Shown: positions 49,679-57,217 of the stretch, piece after piece
How the letters are laid out: each line of letters starts with the position of its first letter
Position numbering within the stretch: the stretch's first letter is position 1
Origin: Polaromonas sp047303325
Lineage (GTDB): Bacteria; Pseudomonadota; Gammaproteobacteria; Burkholderiales; Burkholderiaceae_C
DNA: 64,000 bases
Assembly (NCBI RefSeq): GCF_047303325.1
Contig: NZ_JBKBEX010000004.1
Coordinates: forward strand, 1-64,000
Direction: 5' to 3'
Position numbers and translations under genes: made by a program
The notes under the pieces: generated by a model
The model's database searches: none
Seen by the model: the letters and a program-made list of their open reading frames with translations, nothing else
Told to the model about the DNA's origin: nothing

Positions 49679-51124
49679 ATGGCATCGATTTCAAGCCTGG
49701 GCGTCGGGTCCAACCTGAACCTGAACGACCTGCTCACCGACCTCACCAAGGCGGAGAGCCAGCCGCTGGTGCTGCTGCAAAAGCAGCAGATCAGCTACAC
49801 CGCGAAGCTGTCGGCCTACGGCACGCTGAAAAACGCGCTTAGCACCCTGCAGACGGCGGCGGCCAAGCTGTCCGACGCCAACCTGTTCCAAGGCATCAAG
49901 GCCACTTCGAGCGCAAGCGACGTGCTTTCGGCCACGGGCCAGGCAACGGCCACCGCAGGCATTTACACGGTGGACGTGAGCCGGCTGGCCAGCACGCAGT
50001 CGCTGGCCGCGGCGGGCGTCTCCAGCACCAAGGCCGCGGTGGGCAAGGGCACCGTCACCATTGATTTCGGCACCATCTCGGGCGGAACATTCAACGACGC
50101 CAGCGGCACCTACAGCGGCGCCAGCTTCACGCCGGACGCCGCGCGCGCCGCGAAGTCCATCGTGATCGATGACAGCAACAATTCGCTGGAGGGCTTGCGC
50201 GACGCGATCAACAAGAGCACGGACATCGGCGTGACGGCCAGCATCGTCAATGACGGCGGCGCGTCGCCCTACCGCCTGGTACTGACCTCCAAGGAAACCG
50301 GCGAGGCTTCGAGCATGCGCATTTCCGTCGCGGGCGACGCCAGCCTGCAGGGCCTGCTCAACCACGACGCGTCGGGCGCGCAGGCCCTGCGGCAGACGGC
50401 CGCGGCCGGCAATGCGGCGCTGAAGGTCAACGGCATCCCGGTGACCTCCAAAACCAACACGGTGGTCGACGCCGCGCCCGGCGTGACCATGACGCTGGCG
50501 AAAACCGGCACCAGCACGCTGACGGTGAGCCGCGACACCTCGGCGGTGGAGGCGGCCATCAACGGCTTCGTCACGGCCTACAACAGCCTGCAGACCACGG
50601 CGGCGCAGCTGACCAAATACGACACCGAAAAGCAGACCGGCGCGGCCCTGGTCGGCGATTCGACGCTGCGCACCATACAGACGCGCATACGCGCGGCGCT
50701 CAACACGCCGCAGGCCGGCGAGCTCAAAGTGCTGTCCAAGGTCGGCGTGAGCTTCCAGAAGGACGGCACTCTGGCCTTCGACGCGTCCAAGCTCAAGGCC
50801 GCGTTCGCGGACAAACAGGGCGCGGTAGCCGAGCTGTTCGCCGGCAACGGAACGACCGGCGGCATCGGCAAGCAGGTCTCCTCGCTGCTGGACGGCTTTA
50901 CCAGCAGCACCGGCATGATCAGCGCGGCCACCACGGGCGTGGAGACCACGCTGAAGTCGCTGGACAGCCAGTACACGGCGACCCAGAGCCGGGTGGACGC
51001 GACGATCGCGCGCTACAAGGCGCAGTTCACCCAGCTGGACCTGCTGGTCTCGCGCATGAACTCCACCGCCAGTTACCTGACCCAGCAATTCGCCAACATG
51101 AGTTCGAGCAATTCGAGCAAATAA
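49679..51124 (+). CDS. fliD: Flagellar filament cap protein FliD (HAP2)
   Basis: 481 aa. It caps the filament and folds incoming flagellin. The N-terminal FliD domain is 'SSLGVGSNLNLNDLLTDLTK' and 'SYTAKLSAYGTLKNALSTLQ'. The C-terminal domain is 'VDATIARYKAQFTQLDLLVS' followed by 'RMNSTASYLTQQFANMSSSN'. The variable central domain spans about 130-400. It is exported with FliT as chaperone, whose gene is two genes downstream. Confidence 0.96.
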   Translation: MASISSLGVGSNLNLNDLLTDLTKAESQPLVLLQKQQISYTAKLSAYGTLKNALSTLQTAAAKLSDANLFQGIKATSSASDVLSATGQATATAGIYTVDVSRLASTQSLAAAGVSSTKAAVGKGTVTIDFGTISGGTFNDASGTYSGASFTPDAARAAKSIVIDDSNNSLEGLRDAINKSTDIGVTASIVNDGGASPYRLVLTSKETGEASSMRISVAGDASLQGLLNHDASGAQALRQTAAAGNAALKVNGIPVTSKTNTVVDAAPGVTMTLAKTGTSTLTVSRDTSAVEAAINGFVTAYNSLQTTAAQLTKYDTEKQTGAALVGDSTLRTIQTRIRAALNTPQAGELKVLSKVGVSFQKDGTLAFDASKLKAAFADKQGAVAELFAGNGTTGGIGKQVSSLLDGFTSSTGMISAATTGVETTLKSLDSQYTATQSRVDATIARYKAQFTQLDLLVSRMNSTASYLTQQFANMSSSNSSK

Positions 51125-51140
51125 GCCTGCCGCCGTTTCG

Positions 51141-51626
51141 ATGCACACACAACCCCACACCCAACCCTACACCTATCACCCGGGCGCCAATGCCTATGCC
51201 AAGGTCGGTACCGAAAGCGCGGCCATGAGCGCCTCGCCGCACCAGCTGATCACCATGCTGTTCGACGGCGCCAAGACGGCCATCGCGATGGCGCGCCACC
51301 ACATGGCGAACAAGGACATCAGCGCCAAGGGCCAGGCCATCTCCAAGGCCATCAACATCGTCGACAACGGGCTGAAGGCCAGCCTGGACGCGGAGGCCGC
51401 GGGCGCGGCCGGCGCCCAGCTGGTGGCGGACCTGTCGGCGTTTTACGCCTATGTCACGCAGCGCCTGCTGTACGCCAACCTGCGCAACGACCCGGCGCTG
51501 CTGGACGAGGCCGACCGGCTGCTGGACAGCGTGAGCTCGGCCTGGCGCGAGATCGATCCGCAGCGGCCGCGGCCGCCGCAGGTGCCGGCCGCGCCCGCGG
51601 CGTCGCGGTTTTCCACGGGAGCCTGA
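51141..51626 (+). CDS. fliS: Flagellin export chaperone FliS
   Basis: 161 aa. Four-helix chaperone that binds the C-terminus of FliC. 'ASPHQLITMLFDGAKTAIAM' and 'DISAKGQAISKAINIVDNGL' are classic FliS sequence. The N-terminus is His/Thr/Pro-rich and the last 25 residues are Pro/Ala-rich. Directly followed by fliT. Confidence 0.95.
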   Translation: MHTQPHTQPYTYHPGANAYAKVGTESAAMSASPHQLITMLFDGAKTAIAMARHHMANKDISAKGQAISKAINIVDNGLKASLDAEAAGAAGAQLVADLSAFYAYVTQRLLYANLRNDPALLDEADRLLDSVSSAWREIDPQRPRPPQVPAAPAASRFSTGA

Positions 51627-51628
51627 GC

Positions 51629-51976
51629 ATGGGATCACAAAGTGAAGTGATGCACTGCTACGAGCAGATCGCCCCGCTGACCGAGCGCATGCTGGTGCTG
51701 GCGCGCGCCAAGCAGTGGGGCGAGCTGCCCCGGCTTGAAGGGCAGTGCAGCAGCATGGTGGAGCGCCTGAAGGACATAGAGCCGCTGAGCACGCTGGACG
51801 AGGCGCAGTCGGCGCGCAAGTATGTGCTGCTGGGCCGCATCAGCGCCAACTCGACTGAAATCGTCGGCATGATCATGCCCCAGCTTTCCAAGCTGGTCGG
51901 CGTCATGAAAAGCCTGGACCGGCAGCGCAGCCTGCACAGGGCCTACGGCCAGCCGGACGACGCCTACCTGCCATGA
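51629..51976 (+). CDS. fliT: FliT-like flagellar chaperone
   Basis: 115 aa. Assigned to FliT from its position after fliS, its size and a helical pattern: 'VMHCYEQIAPLTERMLVLAR' and 'LGRISANSTEIVGMIMPQLS'. FliT chaperones FliD and in enterobacteria also restrains FlhDC. It overlaps the next gene by ATGA. Sequence conservation is low, so confidence is moderate. Confidence 0.85.
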   Translation: MGSQSEVMHCYEQIAPLTERMLVLARAKQWGELPRLEGQCSSMVERLKDIEPLSTLDEAQSARKYVLLGRISANSTEIVGMIMPQLSKLVGVMKSLDRQRSLHRAYGQPDDAYLP

Positions 51977-53319
51977 GCGGCGTGACGCCTCTGGTGGACA
52001 CCTTGCTGGCCACGCGGCTGGGGCAGCGCGTGGACCTGGTACCGCTGAAGGCGCAGGCTGAAATCGCCGGCCCGGGCGCCGTGGCGAATGTGCAGAAGGT
52101 GGACAACGACATCCGCCTGCCTTCGCGCGAGGCATTGCAGCGCGAGCTGGGCGTGGGCCTCTTAGGCCTCTTCGGCCGTGACGGCAACCCGGCAAGCCCG
52201 GCCCCTGTCGGGGTGGAAGGCGCCGTCACCTTGAGCGCCGCCGCGCGCACGGTCAGCGCGTTGCTCAAGCTCCCGGTGGGCAGCACGCCCGCCGTGCGCG
52301 GCCTGGCACCGTTGCAGCCCCACATGCACGCGCCCGCGGTGCCGGTGCTGGCGGCCGCCCTGGCGCGCACGGTGGCCGAATCAGGCCTTTTTTACGAATC
52401 GCATTTGCAGCAATTCACGGCCGGCCAGCGCACGCTGGCGCAGCTGGCGCGAGAGCCGCAGGCCGGCCTGGCCTTGCCGGTTGCCGAGGCGCAATCGCCG
52501 GACGTGAGCGCTCCCTTATCGATTGCTGCCGTCGGCTCCACGCTGGCCTCTCTCGCGTTGCTGCTGGAGGGGATGGCGGCGCTGCCACCTGTTCCGCGCG
52601 TTCCGCCTGCTTCACCCGCTGCGACGGATGCCGGGCCGGTGCCGGCAATACCGGAAGCGGCAGCGTCGCCTGCCGCCGGCCACGGCGAAGCGCAGTCGCC
52701 CGGACCCCTGAACAAAACTGGTCAGCCAGAACCCGCGGGCCAGTCCGTGACCTACGGACCCAGCGGCTTGCCGGAGCCGGCACCGCCCAGCCCGCACGAT
52801 TTTTCGCTGCCCGATGCCGACCTGCATGCCTCCAGCGCCGCTTCCGTGGACAGCGCGCGCGCCGGCCATCCCGCGGCGGCGATACACCCCGAAGCCCTGG
52901 GCCTGGTGCGCCAGCAGCTCGACATGCTGGCGCAGCCGGTGTTCCGCTGGAGCGGCGAGGGCTGGCCCGGTGTTCCGATGGACTGGGAGATCCGTCAGGA
53001 GCCTGAGGAAGGCCCCGGGCGGCAGGCCGGTGAGAGCGGCGCGCAAACGACACCCGCCGCCTGGGTCACCCGCATGACGCTCACGCTGCCCCGGCTGGGA
53101 ACGGTGGACGTGCGCCTGGGGCTCAATGGCGCGGCACTGCAACTGCACCTGGATGCATCGAGGGTTGGTACGGCAGCTGTACTCAAGCAGGCCGCAGACC
53201 AGCTGTCGCGGCGCCTGCAGAGCGTGGGGCTGGCGCTGACGGATTTGCGCATAGGCGGCGCGGCCGGCATGGACGATCCCGCAGATTCGGCGGATTCAGG
53301 GGGAAATGGCAATGCCTGA
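51973..53319 (+). CDS. Second FliK-like hook-length control family protein
   Basis: 448 aa. The C-terminus (about 345-435) is a Flg_hook-type domain: 'WVTRMTLTLPRLGTVDVRLG', 'LNGAALQLHLDASRVGTAAV' and 'LKQAADQLSRRLQSVGLALT'. The rest is Pro/Ala-rich with a structured N-terminal region (1-130). The conserved strong match to FliK is lower than for the gene at 40128. It is followed by an FhlB-like stub, so the pair mimics FliK and the FlhB C-terminus. The role is not known to me; it could modify the export switch. Confidence 0.8.
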   Translation: MSGVTPLVDTLLATRLGQRVDLVPLKAQAEIAGPGAVANVQKVDNDIRLPSREALQRELGVGLLGLFGRDGNPASPAPVGVEGAVTLSAAARTVSALLKLPVGSTPAVRGLAPLQPHMHAPAVPVLAAALARTVAESGLFYESHLQQFTAGQRTLAQLAREPQAGLALPVAEAQSPDVSAPLSIAAVGSTLASLALLLEGMAALPPVPRVPPASPAATDAGPVPAIPEAAASPAAGHGEAQSPGPLNKTGQPEPAGQSVTYGPSGLPEPAPPSPHDFSLPDADLHASSAASVDSARAGHPAAAIHPEALGLVRQQLDMLAQPVFRWSGEGWPGVPMDWEIRQEPEEGPGRQAGESGAQTTPAAWVTRMTLTLPRLGTVDVRLGLNGAALQLHLDASRVGTAAVLKQAADQLSRRLQSVGLALTDLRIGGAAGMDDPADSADSGGNGNA

Positions 53320-53629
53320 CAGGTCGTCTGACGACAGGGAAGCCGGTCTGGCCGGCAACCCGCAAGGCCCCCGCGCCGAAGCCGTGGCGCTGTCCCTGGG
53401 CGCCGCGGGCGAGGCGCCAACCGTGGTGGCCAAGGGTTATGGGGCGGTCGCCGAGGCCATTGTCCAGCGCGCAAAAGACAGCGGACTCTATGTTCACGCC
53501 TCTCTGGAATTGGTGAAATTGTTAATGCATGTAGATCTGGACAGCCGAATTCCACCAAATTTGTACCTCGCTGTTGCAGAAATGCTCACATGGGTCCATC
53601 AATTAGAAAATGAAGAAACGAGTACTTAA
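53306..53629 (+). CDS. FhlB-like protein (FlhB C-terminal domain stub)
   Basis: 107 aa, overlapping the previous gene by 14 nt; a Met two codons in is an alternative start. Residues 23-104 resemble the cytoplasmic domain of FlhB without membrane helices: 'AVALSLGAAGEAPTVVAKGY', 'AEAIVQRAKDSGLYVHASLE', 'LDSRIPPNLYLAVAEMLTWV'. The NPTH cleavage site of FlhB is absent. Such proteins can substitute for the cleaved FlhB part in some bacteria. The AT content rises sharply after residue 75. Confidence 0.82.
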   Translation: MAMPDRSSDDREAGLAGNPQGPRAEAVALSLGAAGEAPTVVAKGYGAVAEAIVQRAKDSGLYVHASLELVKLLMHVDLDSRIPPNLYLAVAEMLTWVHQLENEETST

Positions 53630-53855
53630 ACATTAGTCAATCGATTTTCCATCCCACTGAAATACTAGTATTTTCATTAAATTCTTCGATTAATTACTAA
53701 ATTTTCCTGTTTTGGCGCTTAAATGTTACTTAATTGATAAATTTGATTCGTTCATGTAATTGTCAATTTAATGTGTTAAAAATTGCAATTGAGAGGAAGT
53801 CGTACGACAAGCCGCTCAATCAATCTGTGACAGGTGACGAAATTGACTGTGATGG
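53630..53855 (+). promoter_or_regulatory. AT-rich regulatory region upstream of flhDC
   Basis: 226 bases, far more AT-rich than anything else in the window, beginning inside the end of the FhlB-like gene. It contains many TAATTA/TTAAT words and an inverted pair AATTGATAAATTTG and GTCAATTTAATG near 53733-53773. It most likely holds the flhDC promoter with binding sites for global regulators such as nucleoid proteins. No single operator could be named from sequence alone. Confidence 0.65.
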
Positions 53856-54224
53856 ATGACTCGTTCACCGCTTTACATGCAAATTTTGAAAGAACAGGAA
53901 CGCAACGTGATTGACACTGGTACCGCCAACGACATTGGCGATTTGAATTTGGCCTACCTGCTGCTTGCAAAGCGGCTGGTGACGGAGGACATTGCGCTGG
54001 CGATGTACCGGCTCGGCATGAGCCGGGAGCTGGCTGACCTGCTGGGCAGCCTGTCGCTTTCCCAGATTGTGAAACTGGCGGGCTCCAGCCTGCTGCTGTG
54101 CCGTTTCCGCTTTGACGACCATCCGATGCTGTCGGCGCTGACCCTGGAAGGCAAGAACCCGGCGCTGCAGCAGGCGCATGCCGCGATCCTGCTGTCGGGT
54201 CAGCAGCTTGAGGCGGTCCGGTGA
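53856..54224 (+). CDS. flhD: Flagellar transcriptional master regulator FlhD
   Basis: 122 aa from ATG 53856; ATG 53877 and GTG 53907 are alternative starts, and AGGAACG before 53907 may be the real ribosome site. FlhD and FlhC form the activator complex for class II flagellar promoters. Conserved: 'DLNLAYLLLAKRLVTEDIAL', 'YRLGMSRELADLLGSLSLSQ' and 'KLAGSSLLLCRFRFDDHPML'. The Cys in 'LLLCRF' corresponds to the inter-subunit disulfide region. Confidence 0.94.
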   Translation: MTRSPLYMQILKEQERNVIDTGTANDIGDLNLAYLLLAKRLVTEDIALAMYRLGMSRELADLLGSLSLSQIVKLAGSSLLLCRFRFDDHPMLSALTLEGKNPALQQAHAAILLSGQQLEAVR

Positions 54225-54269
54225 TGTCCCGCGTTTGGGCCCTGAGCCGCTCTTTGCCTGGAAACCGCC

Positions 54270-54899
54270 ATGGCCGGTAAAAGCGTCATCGTGGAGGCCA
54301 GGGAAATCCACCTGGCCATGGACCTGATCAAGCTGGGCGCCCGCCTGCAGTTCCTGGAGGCCGAAACCAGCCTGAGCCGGGACCGGCTGATCAAGCTCTA
54401 CAAGGAGCTCAAGGGGACCTCCCCGCCCAAGGGCCTGCTGCCCTTTTCCACGGACTGGTTCATGACCTGGCTGTCCAACATCCACTCGTCGATGTTCTAC
54501 AACATCTACCGCTTCATGGTGGTCCACGGCGGCTGCACCCGCATCAACGCCATCATTAAAAGCTACCGCCTGTACATCGAGCAGGTGCAGCAGCAGGGCG
54601 GCGAGCCGGTGCTGGACTTCACGCGGGCCTGGACGCTGGTGCGTTTTTTCGACAGCGACATGCTGCAGCTGAGCACCTGCACGCGCTGCACGGGCCTCTT
54701 TGTCGCCCATGCCCATGACTCGCAGAGCAACTATGTGTGCGTGCTGTGCCGCCCGCCCTCGCGCGCCGGCAAGACCCGGACCTCGGGCGCCAGGCGCGAC
54801 GAGGCCGAAGGCGGCAGCCCCGCGGCCGCCGGCGGCACGCCCGCGATCTCCTCGTCGCAGTGGCTCGCCAATGTGATGAACAGCTCGCGCACCGCCTGA
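54270..54899 (+). CDS. flhC: Flagellar transcriptional master regulator FlhC
   Basis: 209 aa. The four zinc-binding cysteines are C137, C140, C157 and C160 ('STCTRCTGLFV', 'NYVCVLCRPP'), the same numbers as in E. coli. Upstream 'DLIKLGARLQFLEAETSLSR' and 'LPFSTDWFMTWLSNIHSSMF' are typical. The C-terminal 35 residues are Ala/Ser/Gly-rich. It follows flhD by 45 bases and precedes motA by 43. Confidence 0.96.
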   Translation: MAGKSVIVEAREIHLAMDLIKLGARLQFLEAETSLSRDRLIKLYKELKGTSPPKGLLPFSTDWFMTWLSNIHSSMFYNIYRFMVVHGGCTRINAIIKSYRLYIEQVQQQGGEPVLDFTRAWTLVRFFDSDMLQLSTCTRCTGLFVAHAHDSQSNYVCVLCRPPSRAGKTRTSGARRDEAEGGSPAAAGGTPAISSSQWLANVMNSSRTA

Positions 54900-54942
54900 A
54901 GGCGCGGCGGCTTTCTTTTTACCGGTCCAGCAGGAGAACCCC

Positions 54943-55806
54943 ATGCTTGTCATCATCGGCTACCTCGTCGTCGTCGCCTCCGTCTTTGGCGGCTACGCCA
55001 TGATGGGCGGGCATTTCGGAGTGCTGTACCAGCCGCTGGAGCTGCTCATCATCGGCGGAGCCGCCGTGGGCGCCTTCGTCGCGGGCAACGACGGCCGCAC
55101 CATACGCGCCACCCTCAAGGAATTGCCCAAGCTGCTGGCCAGCTCTAAAAAGCACGACAAGGCGCTCTACATGGAGCTGCTGGCCCTGCTCTACGTGCTG
55201 CTGTCCAAGGGCCGCAAGGACGGCATGATGGCGCTGGAGTCCGAGATCGACGATCCGCACAACAGCCCGCTGTTCGCGCCCTACGCGGTGATCCTGGGCG
55301 ACGCGCGGGTGCTGGAGTTCCTGACCGACTACCTGCGCCTGATCGTGAGCGGCAACACCGACCCCTTCGAGATCGAGCAGCTCATGGACCACGAGCTCGA
55401 AACCTACAAGCACGAGGCGGAAGTGCCGGCCCACAGCCTGGCGCGCGTGGGCGACGCGTTGCCGGCCCTGGGCATCGTGGCGGCCGTGCTGGGCGTGGTG
55501 CACGCGCTGGCCTCGGCCGACCTGCCGCCGGCCGAGATGGGCCAGCTGATCGCGCACGCCATGGTCGGCACCTTCCTGGGCATCCTGCTGGCCTACGGCT
55601 TTGTGTCGCCGCTGGCCACGCTGATAGAGCACAAGGTGGCGGAGTCGCTCAAGGCCTACCAGTGCGTCAAGGTCACGCTGATGGCAAGCCTCAACGGCTA
55701 CGCACCGCAACTGGCGGTGGAGTTCGGCCGCAAGATTTTGTATTCGACCGAGCGGCCGTCCTTCATCGAGCTGGACGGCCACGTGCGCGAGGTCAAGGCG
55801 CGCTGA
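54943..55806 (+). CDS. motA: Flagellar motor stator protein MotA
   Basis: 287 aa. Proton-channel stator with four transmembrane segments (about 1-22, 33-50, 170-192 and 203-223). R91 and E99/E101 in the cytoplasmic loop correspond to the torque residues R90 and E98 of E. coli. P174 in 'GDALPALGIVAAVLG' corresponds to P173. Preceded by CAGCAGGAGAACCCC. Forms an operon with motB. Confidence 0.97.
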   Translation: MLVIIGYLVVVASVFGGYAMMGGHFGVLYQPLELLIIGGAAVGAFVAGNDGRTIRATLKELPKLLASSKKHDKALYMELLALLYVLLSKGRKDGMMALESEIDDPHNSPLFAPYAVILGDARVLEFLTDYLRLIVSGNTDPFEIEQLMDHELETYKHEAEVPAHSLARVGDALPALGIVAAVLGVVHALASADLPPAEMGQLIAHAMVGTFLGILLAYGFVSPLATLIEHKVAESLKAYQCVKVTLMASLNGYAPQLAVEFGRKILYSTERPSFIELDGHVREVKAR

Positions 55807-55838
55807 GGCGGCCGGTCAACGGAAGCTGGCGAAATTCC

Positions 55839-56801
55839 ATGAGCGAGACCGCGCGAAGAATCATCGTCATACGGCGTCCCGTGAAGGCGGCCGCCCACCA
55901 TGGCGGCGCCTGGAAGATCGCGTTCGCCGATTTCATGACGGCCATGTTCGCCTTCTTCCTGGTGCTGTGGATATTGAGCATCTCCTCGCCCAAGCAGCTC
56001 GAGGGCATCGCCGACCAGTTCAAGATGCCGCTGAAGGTGGCCATTGCCGGCGGCAAAAAAAGCAGCACCAGCACCAACGTAATTCCCGGCGGCGGCGCCG
56101 ACCCCAGCCATGCGGACGGGGAAGTCCGGCAGGCCGCCGCCGACAGCGGCAAGGACCCGGACGACGGCCAGCGCCTGGAGGCGCTCAAGGAGCGGCTGGA
56201 CAACCTGATCGAGTCCAGCCCGGTGCTCAGGCAGTTCCGGCCCCAGCTGCTGATCGACATCACGCCAGAGGGCCTGCGCATCCAGATCGTGGACAGCAAC
56301 AACCGCCCCATGTTCGACCGCTCCAGCGCCGTGGTGGTGGCCTACATGCGCAGCATCCTGCGCGAGATCGCCCCGGTGCTCAACGAGCAGCCCAACAAGC
56401 TCACGCTCTCGGGTCACACCGACGCCACCGTGTACTCGCAGGGCGACAAGTCCTACAGCAACTGGGAACTGTCGGCCGACCGGGCCAATGCCTCGCGGCG
56501 CGAGCTGGTGGCCGGCGGCATGCAGGACGGCAAGATCCTGCGCGTCATGGGCGTGTCGTCCAGCGTGCACCTGAACAACGACGACCCTTACGCGGCGGTC
56601 AACCGGCGCATCAGCATCCTGGTGCTGAACAAGCGCGCCCAGGCCGACATCGAAAGCGGCAATGCCGCAACCGCCAGCGCGCCCTTCCTCGCGACCGGCA
56701 AGGCCGCGAAGGCCGCCAACAGCGCCGGCCCCGGGATCAAGCCTGCCGGCGCGTCGCAGGCGTTGAACCCCAGCCTCACCAAACCTGAAAACCGGACCTG
56801 A
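55839..56801 (+). CDS. motB: Flagellar motor stator protein MotB
   Basis: 320 aa from ATG 55839; earlier open codons lie within motA. One transmembrane helix at about 26-47 carries the proton-accepting D31 in 'WKIAFADFMTAMFAFFLVLW' (E. coli D32). The plug and linker follow, then the OmpA-like peptidoglycan-binding domain at 150-270 ('LTLSGHTDATVY', 'NWELSADRANASRRELVAGG'). The C-terminal tail is Ala/Gly-rich. The stop shares a base with the next start. Confidence 0.96.
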   Translation: MSETARRIIVIRRPVKAAAHHGGAWKIAFADFMTAMFAFFLVLWILSISSPKQLEGIADQFKMPLKVAIAGGKKSSTSTNVIPGGGADPSHADGEVRQAAADSGKDPDDGQRLEALKERLDNLIESSPVLRQFRPQLLIDITPEGLRIQIVDSNNRPMFDRSSAVVVAYMRSILREIAPVLNEQPNKLTLSGHTDATVYSQGDKSYSNWELSADRANASRRELVAGGMQDGKILRVMGVSSSVHLNNDDPYAAVNRRISILVLNKRAQADIESGNAATASAPFLATGKAAKAANSAGPGIKPAGASQALNPSLTKPENRT

Positions 56802-57181
56802 TGCACAAAAAAACCATCCTGGTGGTCGACGACTCGGCCGTGATGCGCCACCTCAATTCCGCCGTCCTTGAAGAGGGCGGCTACCAGGTACTGCTGGCCG
56901 GCGACGGCCAGGCCGCGCTGGAAAAAATGGTGGACACCCCCGTGGACCTGGTGCTGACCGATTGGACCATGGTCCCCATGGACGGCTGCGAGCTCACGCG
57001 CCGGCTGCGCGCGCGGCCGGCTTGCGCGGCCCTGCCCATCCTGGTGCTCAGCACCCTGAGCAACGAGGCCAGCAAGGCCGACGCGCGGCAGGCCGGCGCC
57101 ACCGGCTGGCTGTGCAAACCGATAGAGCCCGAAACGCTGCTGGCCGTGGTGGGTAGCCTGATGAACCCGGCGCGGGCCTGA
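56801..57181 (+). CDS. CheY-type response regulator (second copy)
   Basis: 126 aa, overlapping the motB stop by one base. Receiver residues D10-D11, phospho-acceptor D54 ('DLVLTDWTMVPMDG'), S84/T85 and K106 ('WLCKPIE') are all present. It is closer to the small regulators coupled to cheA in Burkholderiales than to the switch-binding CheY at 4526; the aromatic position before K106 is W103/L104 rather than Y106. It may be a phosphate sink for CheA or have its own target. Confidence 0.93.
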   Translation: MHKKTILVVDDSAVMRHLNSAVLEEGGYQVLLAGDGQAALEKMVDTPVDLVLTDWTMVPMDGCELTRRLRARPACAALPILVLSTLSNEASKADARQAGATGWLCKPIEPETLLAVVGSLMNPARA

Positions 57182-57217
57182 GGCGGCGCGGCAGCCAACA
57201 AGAGAAACCTTCCCCTT

